Source of the DNA: Microglena sp. YARC | Taxonomy: Eukaryota; Chlorophyta; Chlorophyceae; Chlamydomonadales; Chlamydomonadaceae | Direction of reading: 5' to 3' | Assembly (NCBI GenBank): GCA_022414725.1 | Contig: CM039463.1 | Location: forward strand, 81,231,420-81,295,419 | Length of the DNA stretch: 64,000 nucleotides | Shown: positions 1 to 27,411 of the stretch, piece after piece | How the letters are laid out: each line of letters starts with the position of its first letter | Numbering within the stretch: the first letter of the stretch is position 1 | Translations under genes and position numbers: made by a program | The notes under the pieces: model-generated | The model's input: only the letters and a program-made list of their open reading frames with translations | Told to the model about the DNA's origin: nothing | Database searches by the model: none

Positions 1-290
1 TGTAGTGTGTTGGTGTGAGTAAGTGTGTGTGAGTGTGTGTTAGTGTGTGTGTACGTGCTAGTGTGTGTGTAAGTGTTAGTGTGTGTGTTAGTTTTTGTGT
101 TAGTGTATGAGCTAGTGTGTGTGTTAGTGTGTGTATTAGTGTGTGCGTGTGTGTAAGTGTTGGTGTGCGTGTGTAAGTGTGTGTGTTAGTGCGTGCGTGT
201 GTGTGTGTTAGTGTATGTGTGTTAGTATGTGTGTTAGTGTGTGTGTGTGTGTGTGTGTGTGTGCTTGTGTGTAAGTGTTAGTGTGTGTCT
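1..290. repeat. TG-rich degenerate microsatellite
   Basis: Almost pure alternation of TG with interspersed TTAG and TAAG steps. It has no coding potential and continues off the left edge. Confidence 0.9.
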
Positions 291-544
291 GCTGCTGGAC
301 GGGTTGAACCTGGGGCCGCGCGGAAAATAGTGGTTAGCGTGATGGGCCAACAACCTGTGAAGAGTGATAACATAGGAGAGCTAAGCTAATAGCATACTGC
401 ACCAAGGAGGGAGAGGCAGCGAGAGGCTTTACGTGGGGCTGTGCATTATTTTTGCATGGGGGGAAACAGGAAAGGGTGCATCTGATAAAACCTAACCCTT
501 AGTGACCCCTCCTTTGAAATATGGGGTGGCCACTGTAGTGGAAG

Positions 545-745
545 CTATTTTTGTTCATTTGACAGCGGGGAAACACCTGATGCAAACATACCATGAGCTA
601 ATTTGTTCATTTGACAGCGGGGAAACACCTGATGCAAACATACAATGAGCTAATTTGTTCATCTGACAGCGGGGAAACACCTAATGCAAACATACCATGA
701 GCTAATTTGTTCATCTAACAGCGTGGAAACACCTAATGCGAAGAT
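545..745. repeat. 52-bp tandem repeat, four copies
   Basis: The core GACAGCGGGGAAACACC recurs at about 561, 613, 665 and (diverged) 717, a 52-bp period. It is not related to any exon seen in the window. Confidence 0.85.
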
Positions 746-2400
746 TGTCTCCTAATCAGTGCATGTGGTAAAAGCTGTAAATATGCCCAAGTAATATGCC
801 CCATATGCCCCTGAATATGCCTTAGTTCACTGATCAAGTATGAGATCACAGCTGAGAGAGTAACAGACGAGATACGACTTGCCATGGTATTGAACCCAGC
901 CAGACGCGACACACCAAATTGAGACATGCGAGCTTGTGTATGAGGACGATCTTGCACAACGTGTCATCATGACAAAGAGAGATGATATATTGTGTAAATG
1001 CATGTGGGTGGTGCAATCAGCAGCATCGCAGTAATCGGCAGCATTGAAGCGAGCGACCTCGCCTATTCCCTATACCCGCTCCGTCCCCTTGACAGCGATC
1101 TAATTCGAGCGTCGGGTCCATGCATTTTTCGTCGGTGCACGTTAGACGTGCGAGGGTTTGCGAATGTTTTTTAGTTGGCCATTGATAGCTGCTACCTCTC
1201 GACTCCAAATCCCTTGCCAAGAGCCAGGCCCGAAGTGCTGCTGCTAAACTTTCACCACTAACGTTCGTGCGCATTTTAATACTAGCCAGGTTCTGGTGAT
1301 TTGGTGAAGCAAGCGCACCTGCGGAGGGAATTGACAAGCGCAGAGGACATGACGAGGGACTTTCTGGTTCAAGCGAACCAAGGTTTTGTATGGTTAAAAG
1401 AATGGACAGACTGGTCAGGAGGGAGGAGGAAGGGTGGGTGGGCGCGTGGGTCCACTAGAATGCTCGTCCCTGTACACAGGCCCATGCCATGGGAGGGTGC
1501 AATAACGGTTAGGAAGTGTACGATGCACGTGTGCGTGTGTACATGTCTCGGTGTGGTGCCACGTCACTACGTCCGGCTGTCGTGAAATAACCGCCTCGTG
1601 ACTTGGAGAAAAGTGTAGTACTGTAATTGCCATGCAGAGGGGTCCTGGGTCCTACTGGTGAACACCATGGCATGAGATACACAGCATTAAATGTTGTTGG
1701 CATCACCGGATGTTTTTAATGCTGGTTTTTGGTGGTTAACACAAGTGCATGGGGTACACAACAATGCATGGGATTGCATGCAAGGTGGTGGTGTTGAGCA
1801 CCAGTGCATGGTGTTGGCGCCACTTTATGTATCACCAACCTAACCCAACCCAACCCAACCCATATTCAGTTTCTTAGCTCTCATTTCCATATCCCAATGA
1901 ACCGCACCCTGAGCCGGTTGCTCATAGGAAGTGCGAGTGCTTAGGAATGCGGTATGGCAGTGAAAACATTTTTTTAGGAGATAGGAGTTTTAGTGTGATT
2001 TATCATTTGCTAAAGTCTACACAGACACACAATTCCAGGTTAATTGGCCAACTTCAGTTTCTTAGCTATCATTCCCATTCCCCCCTTGAAACCCACCCGG
2101 AGGATGCCCCAATTAAACAATAACAACCCAAATCTACCTCACCCCATGTCAACCTAATTCACAGAAATATTCACGTTTCGACTTTCTGTGACCATGGAGT
2201 TATCAAGCTGGGGGCCTACAAGAGGTCAAGAACGCTGGGCGTGCAACAACTGACGTCCGACCTTACTTGAACCGGCACCACGGTCAACCTCAGCGAAACG
2301 TTGAAGAAGGTCATGCGTCGTCAATTGAATGTTGAACCTTGAGGCGATCCTGCACCAGCTGCCCACGACCAAGGCTATGTTGCTGCTAAAGCCGCTTTGG
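746..2400. other. Intergenic stretch without recognisable gene
   Basis: Only short open frames with no family resemblance are present. There is a small CCCAA run near 1840-1860. No supported gene, RNA or transposon end was found. Confidence 0.6.
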
Positions 2401-2401
2401 G

Positions 2402-2408
2402 TGATGAC

Positions 2409-2440
<32 letters not shown>
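2402..2440. repeat. GAT microsatellite at LINE 3' junction
   Basis: A (GAT)n run directly abuts the tail of the LINE at 2441. A second GAT run lies just beyond the other end of the element (4384-4414), so the LINE appears to have landed in a GAT microsatellite. Confidence 0.85.
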
Positions 2441-2442
<2 letters not shown>

Positions 2443-4337
2443 ACATTACATTACATTACATTACATGTTAAAGTCTACTTGACACCGCGAGGGTGTATGA
2501 GACTCTGTGCTTTAAACAAAAAGAAAAAGCACCCACAAAGCAAAAAAAACCCATTACATCAGGGGTGTGTCGAGGACAAACAAACCAAACTCCCAACCAC
2601 CGTTTTGGTGGCGTAGGTATTAAACCCCTTAGAGCCGGACCCAGATCTCAACCACTTACAGTGGCGGAGGTAAGAAGCTAACAAATGAGAAGTCACAAGA
2701 AGAAGAAAAAAAGGGATGATAAATTACGGTGCCACTAAGCAGTCCAGGGCTTCCTGTCTTGCTCTTCTACAAGTAGAAAGATAGTCGGCTAGGTTGCTCC
2801 AAAAAGACTTAGTGCCATTTCCATTCATAAAGGTTCTGAATGTGGAATCGCAGAATTCCACATTCCATACGGTTAAGTTGGTATCCTCATGGACATGCCT
2901 ATAAATATCTGTAAACAGCTTCTGGTAGCGGAGGCGAATATCATTATAAAAAGGGCACTCAAACATATGCATTTCATCCTCAGGTTTTTGGAACCCACAC
3001 ATTTGACAGTGTCTCATTGAGCGATGTGTGCTCTATCCACCACCCTCATTCTTTCTGTGTTCAGCCAATGGGAACCCATTCTAAACTGTGCTATAGAACG
3101 AATCTGATCATGCTTATGTAAGGCGGATGTAAAGGGAATCAAGACATTCTCATCATTGCTGTTGGCTGCGAACCATTTTTTGGTATCGGAGGCGTTTAAA
3201 GCCAACCCTTCTCTCATCAGGGATGTCTCTGACTGCATTGGTGTCACTTGGGTACTTAAACCTCCATGACTCAAAAACTTCAGACATAATACCTTCGACA
3301 TCGACAGCCTCCAAAATGTTGATGTTTTTACTGGATCCTAGCTTGTGGAGAGCACAACGCAAGTCATGAACCCAGCCAGTGTTGGAGTCAAAAGATTCCT
3401 CAAGAGCCATTCTAATGAGATCCTCAGGTTCTTTATGTATGGTCTTGTTCCAGAAGCGCAAAGCTTGTTTAAGCCAAGCAAAACACAACGGGGTTCTACC
3501 CAGCTCTTCCATGATAATATTAGATGTAGTAGATTGGCAAACACCCAACATTTGTTTAAGTATACCTCTATGCCATTTCTCACAAGCATGGTCATTTGAG
3601 ATAAGTGTGTTGTTCAGAATAGAAGGAGCCCACACCTCACAGCCAAAATTCAGGATAGGTTGTACAAGAGAATCAAACAGGTGGGTGAGAATATCAATAT
3701 TGTATATCTCCATAGTATGGCATCGCCTACGGAGCATGTGGTGTGCCTTTTGGGCCTTAGTGAGCATCCTAGAAAAAGCAGCTTTTGCACGATTGCTTGA
3801 GTCACCATCCACAAAGAGGGATCCCAAGTAGATAAAAGATAACTTTGTAGAAAAGTTGTGCTCCATGATAGACAAATTTGTAATCAGGATCCATGCGGGC
3901 CTCATCACAGAATTGCTTGTTGAAAACGACAATCTCAGTTTTCTTTATATTCACAGCCATCTTAGTAGCCTCACAGAAATCTCTCAGACAGTCAAGCATC
4001 GCTTGCATATCTGCCGGGGATTCTGCCATTATAGCTAGGTCATCAGCATAAAGTAACAGTTGCAGAATCTTTCCCTAAGCTCAGCCCCTACATTTGGGAG
4101 CTTGGATTGGAGGAACGATTCAATTCTATCAATGAACAGACCGAATAGGAGTGGGGATAGGGGGTCTCCTTGTTTAACTCCTACAAGGGATGGAAAGGAG
4201 GATCCAATGTCCCCATGTAGGCGAACTTGGAAAACAACATGAATATACATGGACTTCAGAATACTGAGATAGGGGTCCTTGACTCCTAGCCTTGCTAAGC
4301 AATCCCATAGCAAGTCTCTGTTGACCCAATCATAAGC
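2441..4337 (-). mobile_element. 5'-truncated non-LTR retrotransposon (LINE), copy 1
   Basis: Read on the minus strand, the element begins inside a reverse transcriptase. Visible are GVKQGDPLSPLLFG (about 4170-4210), then LLYADDLAIMAE (about 4020-4060), then a thumb-like region, and a C-terminal CxxC...HxxxxC knuckle (about 2940-3005). The frame is broken at least at 4060, 3870, 3200 and 3020, so it is dead. A roughly 270-bp 3' UTR follows, ending in a TGTAA-type tail (2441-2466). The 5' break at about 4337 lies within the reverse transcriptase, which is typical of incomplete target-primed reverse transcription. It is closely similar to the copy at 27.4-28.85 kb. Confidence 0.93.
2724..4337 (-). 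pseudogene. LINE reverse transcriptase ORF, frameshifted
   Basis: This is the coding part of LINE copy 1. Segments in order on the minus strand are: palm motif segment (4313-4035), YADD segment (about 4060-3860), a thumb/connection segment (3932-3153), a short segment (3301-3014) and the C-terminal zinc-knuckle segment (3017-2724). Overlapping frames show that single-base indels, not introns, separate the pieces. The endonuclease and N-terminal half of the reverse transcriptase are missing. Family knowledge: LINE ORF2-like proteins prime on nicked target DNA. The exact clade is undetermined. Confidence 0.88.
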
Positions 4338-4383
4338 CTTCTATGATGATGAAACGATAATAAGCCTACGATAATAAGCCTAC

Positions 4384-4414
<31 letters not shown>

Positions 4415-4644
4415 GGGAAGTACAGGAAGAGGTAGAGACGTGTACAACATCACTACACTGTGCTAAACCTGTTGCCAAATCAGTTGCACCTTGCTCCTTG
4501 CATGGCGTGGTCGGTGTTGTGCAGAGGTGTTGTGTGTGCTCACAGGATTCCGGATTCTGGTTCCGTACCGACGTCCTATCGTCCTACTCGACCAACCTGG
4601 TGGGGGGGGAGTGCCAGTCTGCTTATATGCCTGCCTAAGAGGTC

Positions 4645-5285
4645 GTTCACACGGGACTGGTTTGGGTTTGGGTTAAGGGGTAGTTGGGCGTTTCTGTCGT
4701 ACATCCAAACCTTTTTTCGTTCACACGGGAAAAAAAGTTGACGCGTTTGGGTCAAATTAGTTAACCAAATGCTAACCCAAACCCAAACCCAAACGTGCTC
4801 CCCCCCCCCACACGTTTGGGTTATGATTATGGTTATGTCGCACACGTGTTGTTCGTTGTTTCTGTTGCGATATATTGCGCCGTATTTCCTTCAGCCGCTT
4901 GTTTTCGAAACCGTCCTCCCTTTCGCGCCATCTATAATATTCACTGCGCTGTAAGGAGGGGTCCGATCTGAATGGGCCGCCACCTGCAGATCCACGCCAG
5001 CATGAGATGCAGCAGTAGCAGCGTGATACGCAGTATGAGGAGACGCAGTTTCCGCCTTCCTAACATTATCGCCAGAGCCTGCTTGATTTGAGCGCTCCTG
5101 CTGCGGATCGGCAATTCAAAATGTTCAAACTTTTCCAACTGACAAGAAGCTCTGGAATGCCGTCCGAACGAAATTCATGGGTTTGGGCGGGTTTGGGCTA
5201 ACCTCGGCTAATCTTCGGCTAACCCCCTCTGACGCGGCAGGTTAACATCAAACCAAACCCAAATCCAAACCTGTCCCGTGTGAAC
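4645..5285. mobile_element. Non-autonomous terminal-inverted-repeat element
   Basis: The left end starts GTTCACACGGGAC.GGTTTGG and the right end is its inverted counterpart finishing at 5285 (CCGTGTGAAC). The similarity runs about 35 bp inward. A second copy of GTTCACACGGGA lies inside at about 4719. Length is 641 bp with no transposase. Flanks carry an inverted TGCCTGCCT / AGGCAGGCA, so the outer boundary or duplication is uncertain. It lies about 250 bp upstream of the first coding exon of the ATPase gene. Confidence 0.65.
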
Positions 5286-5539
5286 TAGATAGATAGGCAG
5301 GCATTAGTGCCACGAGGTCGGCTTGGCCCGGAGTCGTTAGGTTTCAGGGGTGAAGCTGGAGAAAGCTGATTTCAGCTACAATACGGTGTAGACTAGCAGT
5401 AGCTGAACTAGCTGGGCCAAATTTGACATTCGGAGGAGCTGTGTCGAAAGACCCGTTTACCTATCTAAAAAAGAAGCCTGTCGCTAAACACCCCCGTTCT
5501 GCTTATCTCCGAGCCCTTGAAGCCCACGCACTCGCCAAA

Positions 5540-22789
<17,250 letters not shown>

Positions 22790-22926
22790 GGAAGACCATA
22801 CCTTTTCTTTGGCCCTCTGGTCTCTAGATGGCGAACCTGCAATGGAACCCCCTATTCCTATACTCTACTCTAGATAGTCAGATCTCGGACGCCAAGGTGC
22901 AACCATGGGCCAGACATAGAACATAT

Positions 22927-23330
22927 GAGATAACATCGACTTGGAAGTGAGGGGAGTCCCAGCACTGCAGTGCTTTGGCGGCATTGTCTGGAAGTGAGAG
23001 GTCCCAGCACAACAGTTCTTCAGCACCATTGTCTGGAAGTGAGGGGTCCCAGCACAACAGTACTTCGGCACCATTGTCTGAAAGTGAGGGGAGTCCCAGC
23101 ACTGCAGTACTTTGGCAGCATTGTCTGGAAGTGAGGCAGACCAGACCAGACTGCAATGGAACCCCATATTCCTAAACTCTCCCCTAGACAGTCAGATCTC
23201 GGTCCCCTGCTAACCTGGGCTGCTGTCTGCTGCTAACCTGGGCTGAACATGGCGACATATGCGATAACATCGACATAGAAGTGAGGGGAGTCCCAGCACT
23301 GCAGTACTTAGGTGGCATTGTCTGGAAGTG
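22927..23330 (+). repeat. Copies of the last exon and stop codon downstream of the gene
   Basis: GAAGTGAGGGGAGTCCCAGC through GGCATTGTCTGGAAGTGA recurs at about 22942-22998 and 23065-23135, and with variations at 23000-23060 and 23278-23330. The duplication thus also spans the coding/3'-flank border, not only introns. Confidence 0.9.
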
Positions 23331-23815
23331 AAGAAGACCATACCTTTTCATTGCCGCTACAAGCAGCAGCTTCTAGGCAGCTCAATGATTTCAACAGTAC
23401 TGGAAGTGAGGACGGCCATACCTTTACTTTTCCGCCACGAGCAGCAGCTTCTAGGCAGCTCCATGAGCCAGCCACTGGGCCAAGCCCCTCGATTTCAGTA
23501 GTAATGGAACGATCGTCTGGAAGTGAGGAAGACCATACCTTATCTTTTCCGCTACAAGCAGCAGCTTCTAGGCAGCTCAATGATTTCAATAGTACTGGAA
23601 GTGAGGACGGCCATACCTTTTCTTTTCCGCCATGAGCAGCAGCTTCTAGGCAGCTCCATGAGCCAGCCCTGGGCTAAGCCCCTCGATGTCAGTAGTACTG
23701 GAACGATCGTCTGGAAGTGAGGAAGACCATACCTTATCTTTTCCGCTACAAGCAGCAGCTTCTAGGCAGCTCAATGATTTCAATAGTACTGGAAGTGAGG
23801 ACGGCCATACCTTAT
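23331..23815 (+). repeat. About 180-bp tandem repeat containing MITE family F end
   Basis: Units hold TCTGGAAGTGAGGAAGACCA (exon-12 end derived), then CTTTTCCGCTACAAGCAGCA and TTCTAGGCAGCTC (family F left end), then GGCTAAGCCCCTCGAT. Starts are near 23320, 23515 and 23710. Confidence 0.85.
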
Positions 23816-24006
23816 CTTTTCCGTCATGAGCAGCAGCTTCTAGGCAGCTCCATGAGCCAGCCAATGGGCTAAGCCCCTCAATCTCAGTAGTACTGGAACA
23901 GTGATTCTGTCAACTGCCAAGGCGCATTACGTTGCATTAGGTATGGCTGGGTAACACGCCAGGGGAGCCGCCTAGAAGCTGCTGCTCGTAGTGGAAAATA
24001 AAAGCT
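23816..24006. mobile_element. MITE family F, copy 1
   Basis: About 190 bp bounded by an inverted pair: left TCTTTTCCGTCATGAGCAGC...TAGGCAGCTCC, right GGAGCCGCCTAGAAGCTGCT...GGAAAATAAAAG. No coding sequence. A SINE is inserted directly at its right end. Confidence 0.75.
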
Positions 24007-24016
24007 ATGAGAAAGG
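24007..24016. repeat. SINE target-site duplication, left
   Basis: ATGAGAAAGG, repeated at 24228-24237. Confidence 0.8.
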
Positions 24017-24227
24017 TGATGATAACGCCTGGTGGGGCGTGGTGTTAAGGGAGCCCGTCATACGCGGGTGGGGAGCGGTCTGCTACCTCAACTGGACAGG
24101 CTACCATCGCGGTTGACGACGACCTGCAACGCCAAGAGCGACCGAAGGGGGAGTTGAACCCCCGACTCTTCATCCTCAAGCGATCTGGTCTACCACTAGA
24201 CCATTGTATATCACTGAGAGGGGCTCA
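24017..24227 (-). mobile_element. Complete tRNA-derived SINE
   Basis: On the minus strand the 5' part is tRNA-like. TGGTCTAGTGGTAGACCA forms a D-arm and A box; GGGGGTTCAACTCCCCC forms a perfect T-arm and B box. The acceptor and anticodon stems do not fold, so it is not a tRNA gene. The body (TTCGGTC, CTTGGCGTTGCAGGTCGT, CAACCGCGATGGTAGC) is shared with 26405-26541. It is flanked by a 10-bp direct repeat. Transcription by RNA polymerase III is expected from the boxes. Confidence 0.85.
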
Positions 24228-24237
24228 ATGAGAAAGG
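24228..24237. repeat. SINE target-site duplication, right
   Basis: Second copy of ATGAGAAAGG. Confidence 0.8.
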
Positions 24238-24289
24238 CAATACTTGGGCAATGTAGCTCTGTTACTCTGTAGTGTGTGCGCATGAAGAA

Positions 24290-24930
24290 TGTAGTATTTG
24301 GACGCTGTTGTGTTGAGGTAGCATTGTGTGGAAGGTAGGACAAGGCATGGGTCCTCCATGACGTCCCTCCTCAAATTGGAAGTTAAGGGTTTCCAGCACT
24401 GCAGTACTTCGGTGGCATTGTGTGTAAGTGAGGAATGCAAATGGGCCTGAGAAAACAGACAGTACGTATGGAATCTCTACAAGCCAAGTCAATTCCCACG
24501 CTATTGTTTGGGTGCAGCTGTGGGGTTGATGTGGGGTCTGAGGGTACGTACAGTACGTTAGGAATATCCCCAAGCCAGTTTAGGGTTCAGGGTGCAGTCT
24601 CTCCAAGCCAAGCCAACTTCCGCACAGCTGTGGAGTTGACATGTGACCTGAGAATACATACAGTACGAGTGCAGTCTCCCCAAGCCAAGCTTACTTCTGC
24701 GCACTTGTTTGGATGCAGCTGTGGAGTTGACATGTGGCCTGAGAATACATACAGTACGAGGGCAGTCTCCCCAAGCCAAGCCAACTCCCGCGCACTTGTT
24801 TGGATGTAGCTGTGGATTTGATATGTGGCCTTAAAATACATAACATACGAGAGCAGTCTTTGCAAGCCAAGCCAACTCCCTCACAATTGTTTGGATGCAG
24901 CCGTGGGGTTGACGTGGGGCGTGAGGGTTC
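24290..24930. repeat. About 107-bp tandem repeat with exon-12-end remnant
   Basis: At 24395-24432 is another CCAGCACTGCAGTACTTCGG relic of the ATPase last exon. It is followed by roughly five units holding CTCCCCAAGCCAAGCCAACT, TTTGGATGCAGCTGTGG and ACATACAGTACGAG. Confidence 0.82.
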
Positions 24931-25078
24931 GTTGAAGCCAGTTAGTTATGAGACAGTTGGCTGACGTGTCAGGCTTCAATTTTCCGGTCTGTCGGTCGCT
25001 GGTCGCACAGACGAACAACGGGGTATCCCTGGGGGCTCCCGCCCCCTTGAAGAGGGGTCTCGGCCAAAAAAGAATTGA
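24927..25078 (+). repeat. Dispersed repeat family A, copy 2
   Basis: Starts within the family (AGTTAGTTATGAGACAGTTG, GCTGACGTGTCAGGCTTC) and ends GGCTCCCGCCCCCTTGAAGA..CGGCCAAAAA. It is directly followed by a family B fragment (25076-25118) and then family C (25137-25213), giving a composite. Confidence 0.8.
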
Positions 25079-25136
25079 TGAACTGAACCCCAAACAACGA
25101 TGAAGGCCCTGAGTTCGTGCTAGTCAATAAATAAAT

Positions 25137-25213
25137 AAATAGTACGCCTTGTTGTGAAGCGTGAGGTCAAGGGGGCCAACCCGTTTGCTTTCACCGGGGC
25201 CAACCACCAATAG
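25137..25213 (+). repeat. Dispersed repeat family C
   Basis: AGTACGCCTTGTTGTGAAGCG..GAGGTCAAGGGGGCCAACCC..GGGGCCAACCACCAAT, preceded by an AATA microsatellite. Confidence 0.75.
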
Positions 25214-25507
25214 GGTGTGTGTGGGGTGGGGGGGGGGGGGGCTATCATCAGATTGGGGGAGGGTCTTGGGCCTGTTCCATGTGTCCTCTGCACGCGACAA
25301 CGGACTGGAAGGAGACGGTGGCATGGGTGTGGAGTTTGGTGCAGAGCTTGAGGGCGGCTACTTCGGAGATACCTAAGCGGGTGAGGTTGGGAAGTGCATT
25401 GATAGGGAGTTGTGCTACTGTTGAGTGTTAATTTATTTTTGCCCGATCATTTATTTGTTGGTGGGAACTTCTGTGTGCCACCGACCGTCAGCCACTATTT
25501 ATTTGGG

Positions 25508-25700
25508 GGGCTAAGCGTAGTAGCTTCTAAGCAGCTCATTTTACCCCCTCATTGGGCCGAACCTGAAGCTAGCTAGTGTGTATAAGAGCTGGCATGACAG
25601 GCATCCCGATGCAGCTGCAATCTTCGGGCTATATTCAGTCGCAGGCACATGGAGCTGGTTGGAAGCTGCCGCGCGTGGCCTAAAAAAGAAACAGCTGCGT
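25508..25700. mobile_element. MITE family F, diverged copy
   Basis: Left part GTAGTAGCTTCTAAGCAGCT and right part GGAGCTGGTTGGAAGCTGCC..GGCCTAAA are imperfect inverted repeats related to 23816-24006 and 43305-43500. Confidence 0.5.
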
Positions 25701-26070
25701 CAGCTCAGGGGAAACACGTTAAATAACGTCACCACTTGTAATCATTTTTCATTTCTCTCCGATTTTCATTTCTCTCTCTGTTGCGGTTTGGTTTAGAATG
25801 TTCGAGCAGCTGCCCTGTTAGAAGAGGAATAATTGTTGCAAGGTTCTATACACCAGGTTGGGCGACTAACCGTCTGCATGTGGCAGCAAACAATTACAAC
25901 CGGCGAGGACCACAGAAACCCGGATTTTCTAGAGCACATGTCAGAGAGCAGATTCGAACTGGGGGCTGCCCTGTGAACTCCCATACCGCTGCCTCCATAC
26001 CGTGGCAGCCCCCGCGTGAACATGAGGTCGATCCTTACACGGTCGTTTGTCAACCTGCTTGGCATCAACT
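25700..26070. other. Unassigned intergenic segment
   Basis: No gene. On the minus strand around 25950-26025 CCAGTTCGAATCTGC resembles a tRNA B box inside a GGCAGC-rich segment. It may be another tRNA-derived repeat head, but no partner copy was found. Confidence 0.4.
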
Positions 26071-26071
26071 A

Positions 26072-26230
26072 TGTTTGTATGTTGCAGTCCAGGAGTAGGC
26101 CAAACAGGTTAAAGGGACTTGCGCGACCGTGACAGATAGGGCTTAAAAAGAAAAAGCATCGATGAACTGAACCCCAAACAATCGTTTTGCCGATGGGAGC
26201 CCTGAGTTCATGCTACAGATATCATTTAAT
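26072..26230 (+). repeat. Dispersed repeat family B, copy 2
   Basis: Near full-length copy: GTCCAGGAGTAGGCCAAACA to GAGTTCATGCTACAGATATC. Confidence 0.82.
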
Positions 26231-26390
26231 TATTTGGCATTAACTAAATTGCGTACGGTGCTATGGTATCCATCCGAAGGCGCTATTAACAAGCACTATA
26301 AGATCTGGTCCACAACAAATCAGAAGGAAGAACGACGAAGCAGCGTTTTTAAGGCACGATTACTCGCATTTTGCACGCAGTTGATGTTTA

Positions 26391-26404
26391 TTTGCTGAAC
26401 AAAT
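26391..26404. repeat. SINE target-site duplication, left (14 bp)
   Basis: TTTGCTGAACAAAT, repeated exactly at 26542-26555. Confidence 0.9.
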
Positions 26405-26541
26405 CCCCTTCGGTCACTCTTGGCGTTGCAGGTCGTAGTCAACCGCGATGGTAGCTTGTCCACTTGAGGTAAGAGACCGCTCCCCACCCGCGTACGACGG
26501 GCTTCCTTAAAACCACGCCCCACCAGGCGTTACCATTACCT
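26405..26541 (+). mobile_element. 5'-truncated SINE of the same family
   Basis: A 137-bp copy that begins in the last bases of the tRNA-like T-arm (CCCCTTCGGTC) and continues through the body shared with 24017-24227. A perfect 14-bp target-site duplication flanks it, as expected for retroposition with incomplete copying. Confidence 0.9.
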
Positions 26542-26555
26542 TTTGCTGAACAAAT
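26542..26555. repeat. SINE target-site duplication, right
   Basis: Second TTTGCTGAACAAAT. Confidence 0.9.
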
Positions 26556-26744
26556 TAGACCTGTCATCCAAGTGTCATCCAGGTGTCACCCCTAAAAAAC
26601 CAGAGGGGTGATCCCCCACACCCCCACACCCCTCAAATACAAATTAGAGGCACGACTTTAAATTATATATGGATTCTGGAATCTGGATATTTACACTATG
26701 GCGCACACGATGGCATCCTCAGAATTCGTAAACAGGAATTGTGT

Positions 26745-26945
26745 GATGGGTGGGTGAATGGGTGGATATTTTGACTATATTCCCCACCCACCCACCTACC
26801 CACCCACCCATCCATTCACCCACCCATACCCATCCATACCACCCATACTCACCCATTGACCCTCCCATCCACCCACCCACCCATCTATACCACCCATACC
26901 CACCCACATTATCCACCCGTTCACCCCCCCCCCCCCCCCCCCCGG
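26745..26945. repeat. CCCACCCAT simple repeats and poly(C)
   Basis: Degenerate ACCCACCCATCC repeats ending in an 18-19 C run near 26926-26943. Confidence 0.88.
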
Positions 26946-26949
26946 ATTA

Positions 26950-27357
26950 CCGTGGTAGATGCTCTCTATAGCTGGCCTTGTGTCAGCGCTAGCTTTCTTA
27001 AGTCTTTTCTATCGTGTGTCTTGTCTTATGCAATGACACACTACCAACAGGATTGCTTACAGGATACCGTCATGACAAACATAACATAAAAATTTCTTGT
27101 TAGTACTCTGGTTGCACTTCATCGAAGGTCCTTGTCAGGAACTGCTCGGCTATGGGAGCTCTTTAGGACATTTAGATCTAGATGTCCTAAAGAGCTCCCG
27201 TAGCCTAGCTGCTCCCGTAGCCTAGCTAGCCGCCGCAGTTTTTATGGATTTGTGCCTTCACTTTAATAATCGACAGTGCTCGATGCCCTGGTCTGGGGGT
27301 TGAGGAGATTACAACATTAATAATCGTTTTTTCCCGTTCTTTTCTGCACGATTTTGC
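26950..27357. other. Unassigned stretch with a small hairpin
   Basis: GGGAGCTCTTTAGGACATTTAGATC and its inverted partner GATGTCCTAAAGAGCTCCC face each other at about 27149-27199, giving an arm of about 19 bp. No gene seen. Confidence 0.6.
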
Positions 27358-27411
27358 TTACATTCTGGCTCAACCTGATTACAAATTAACAACCTGCTTA
27401 CATTCTGGCTC

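Noticed and set aside
24140..24215. tRNA gene on the minus strand
   Set aside because: A and B boxes and a perfect T-arm are present, but no acceptor stem pairs and the anticodon stem is mismatched. The sequence continues into a body shared with 26405-26541 and is flanked by a duplication, so it is a SINE head.
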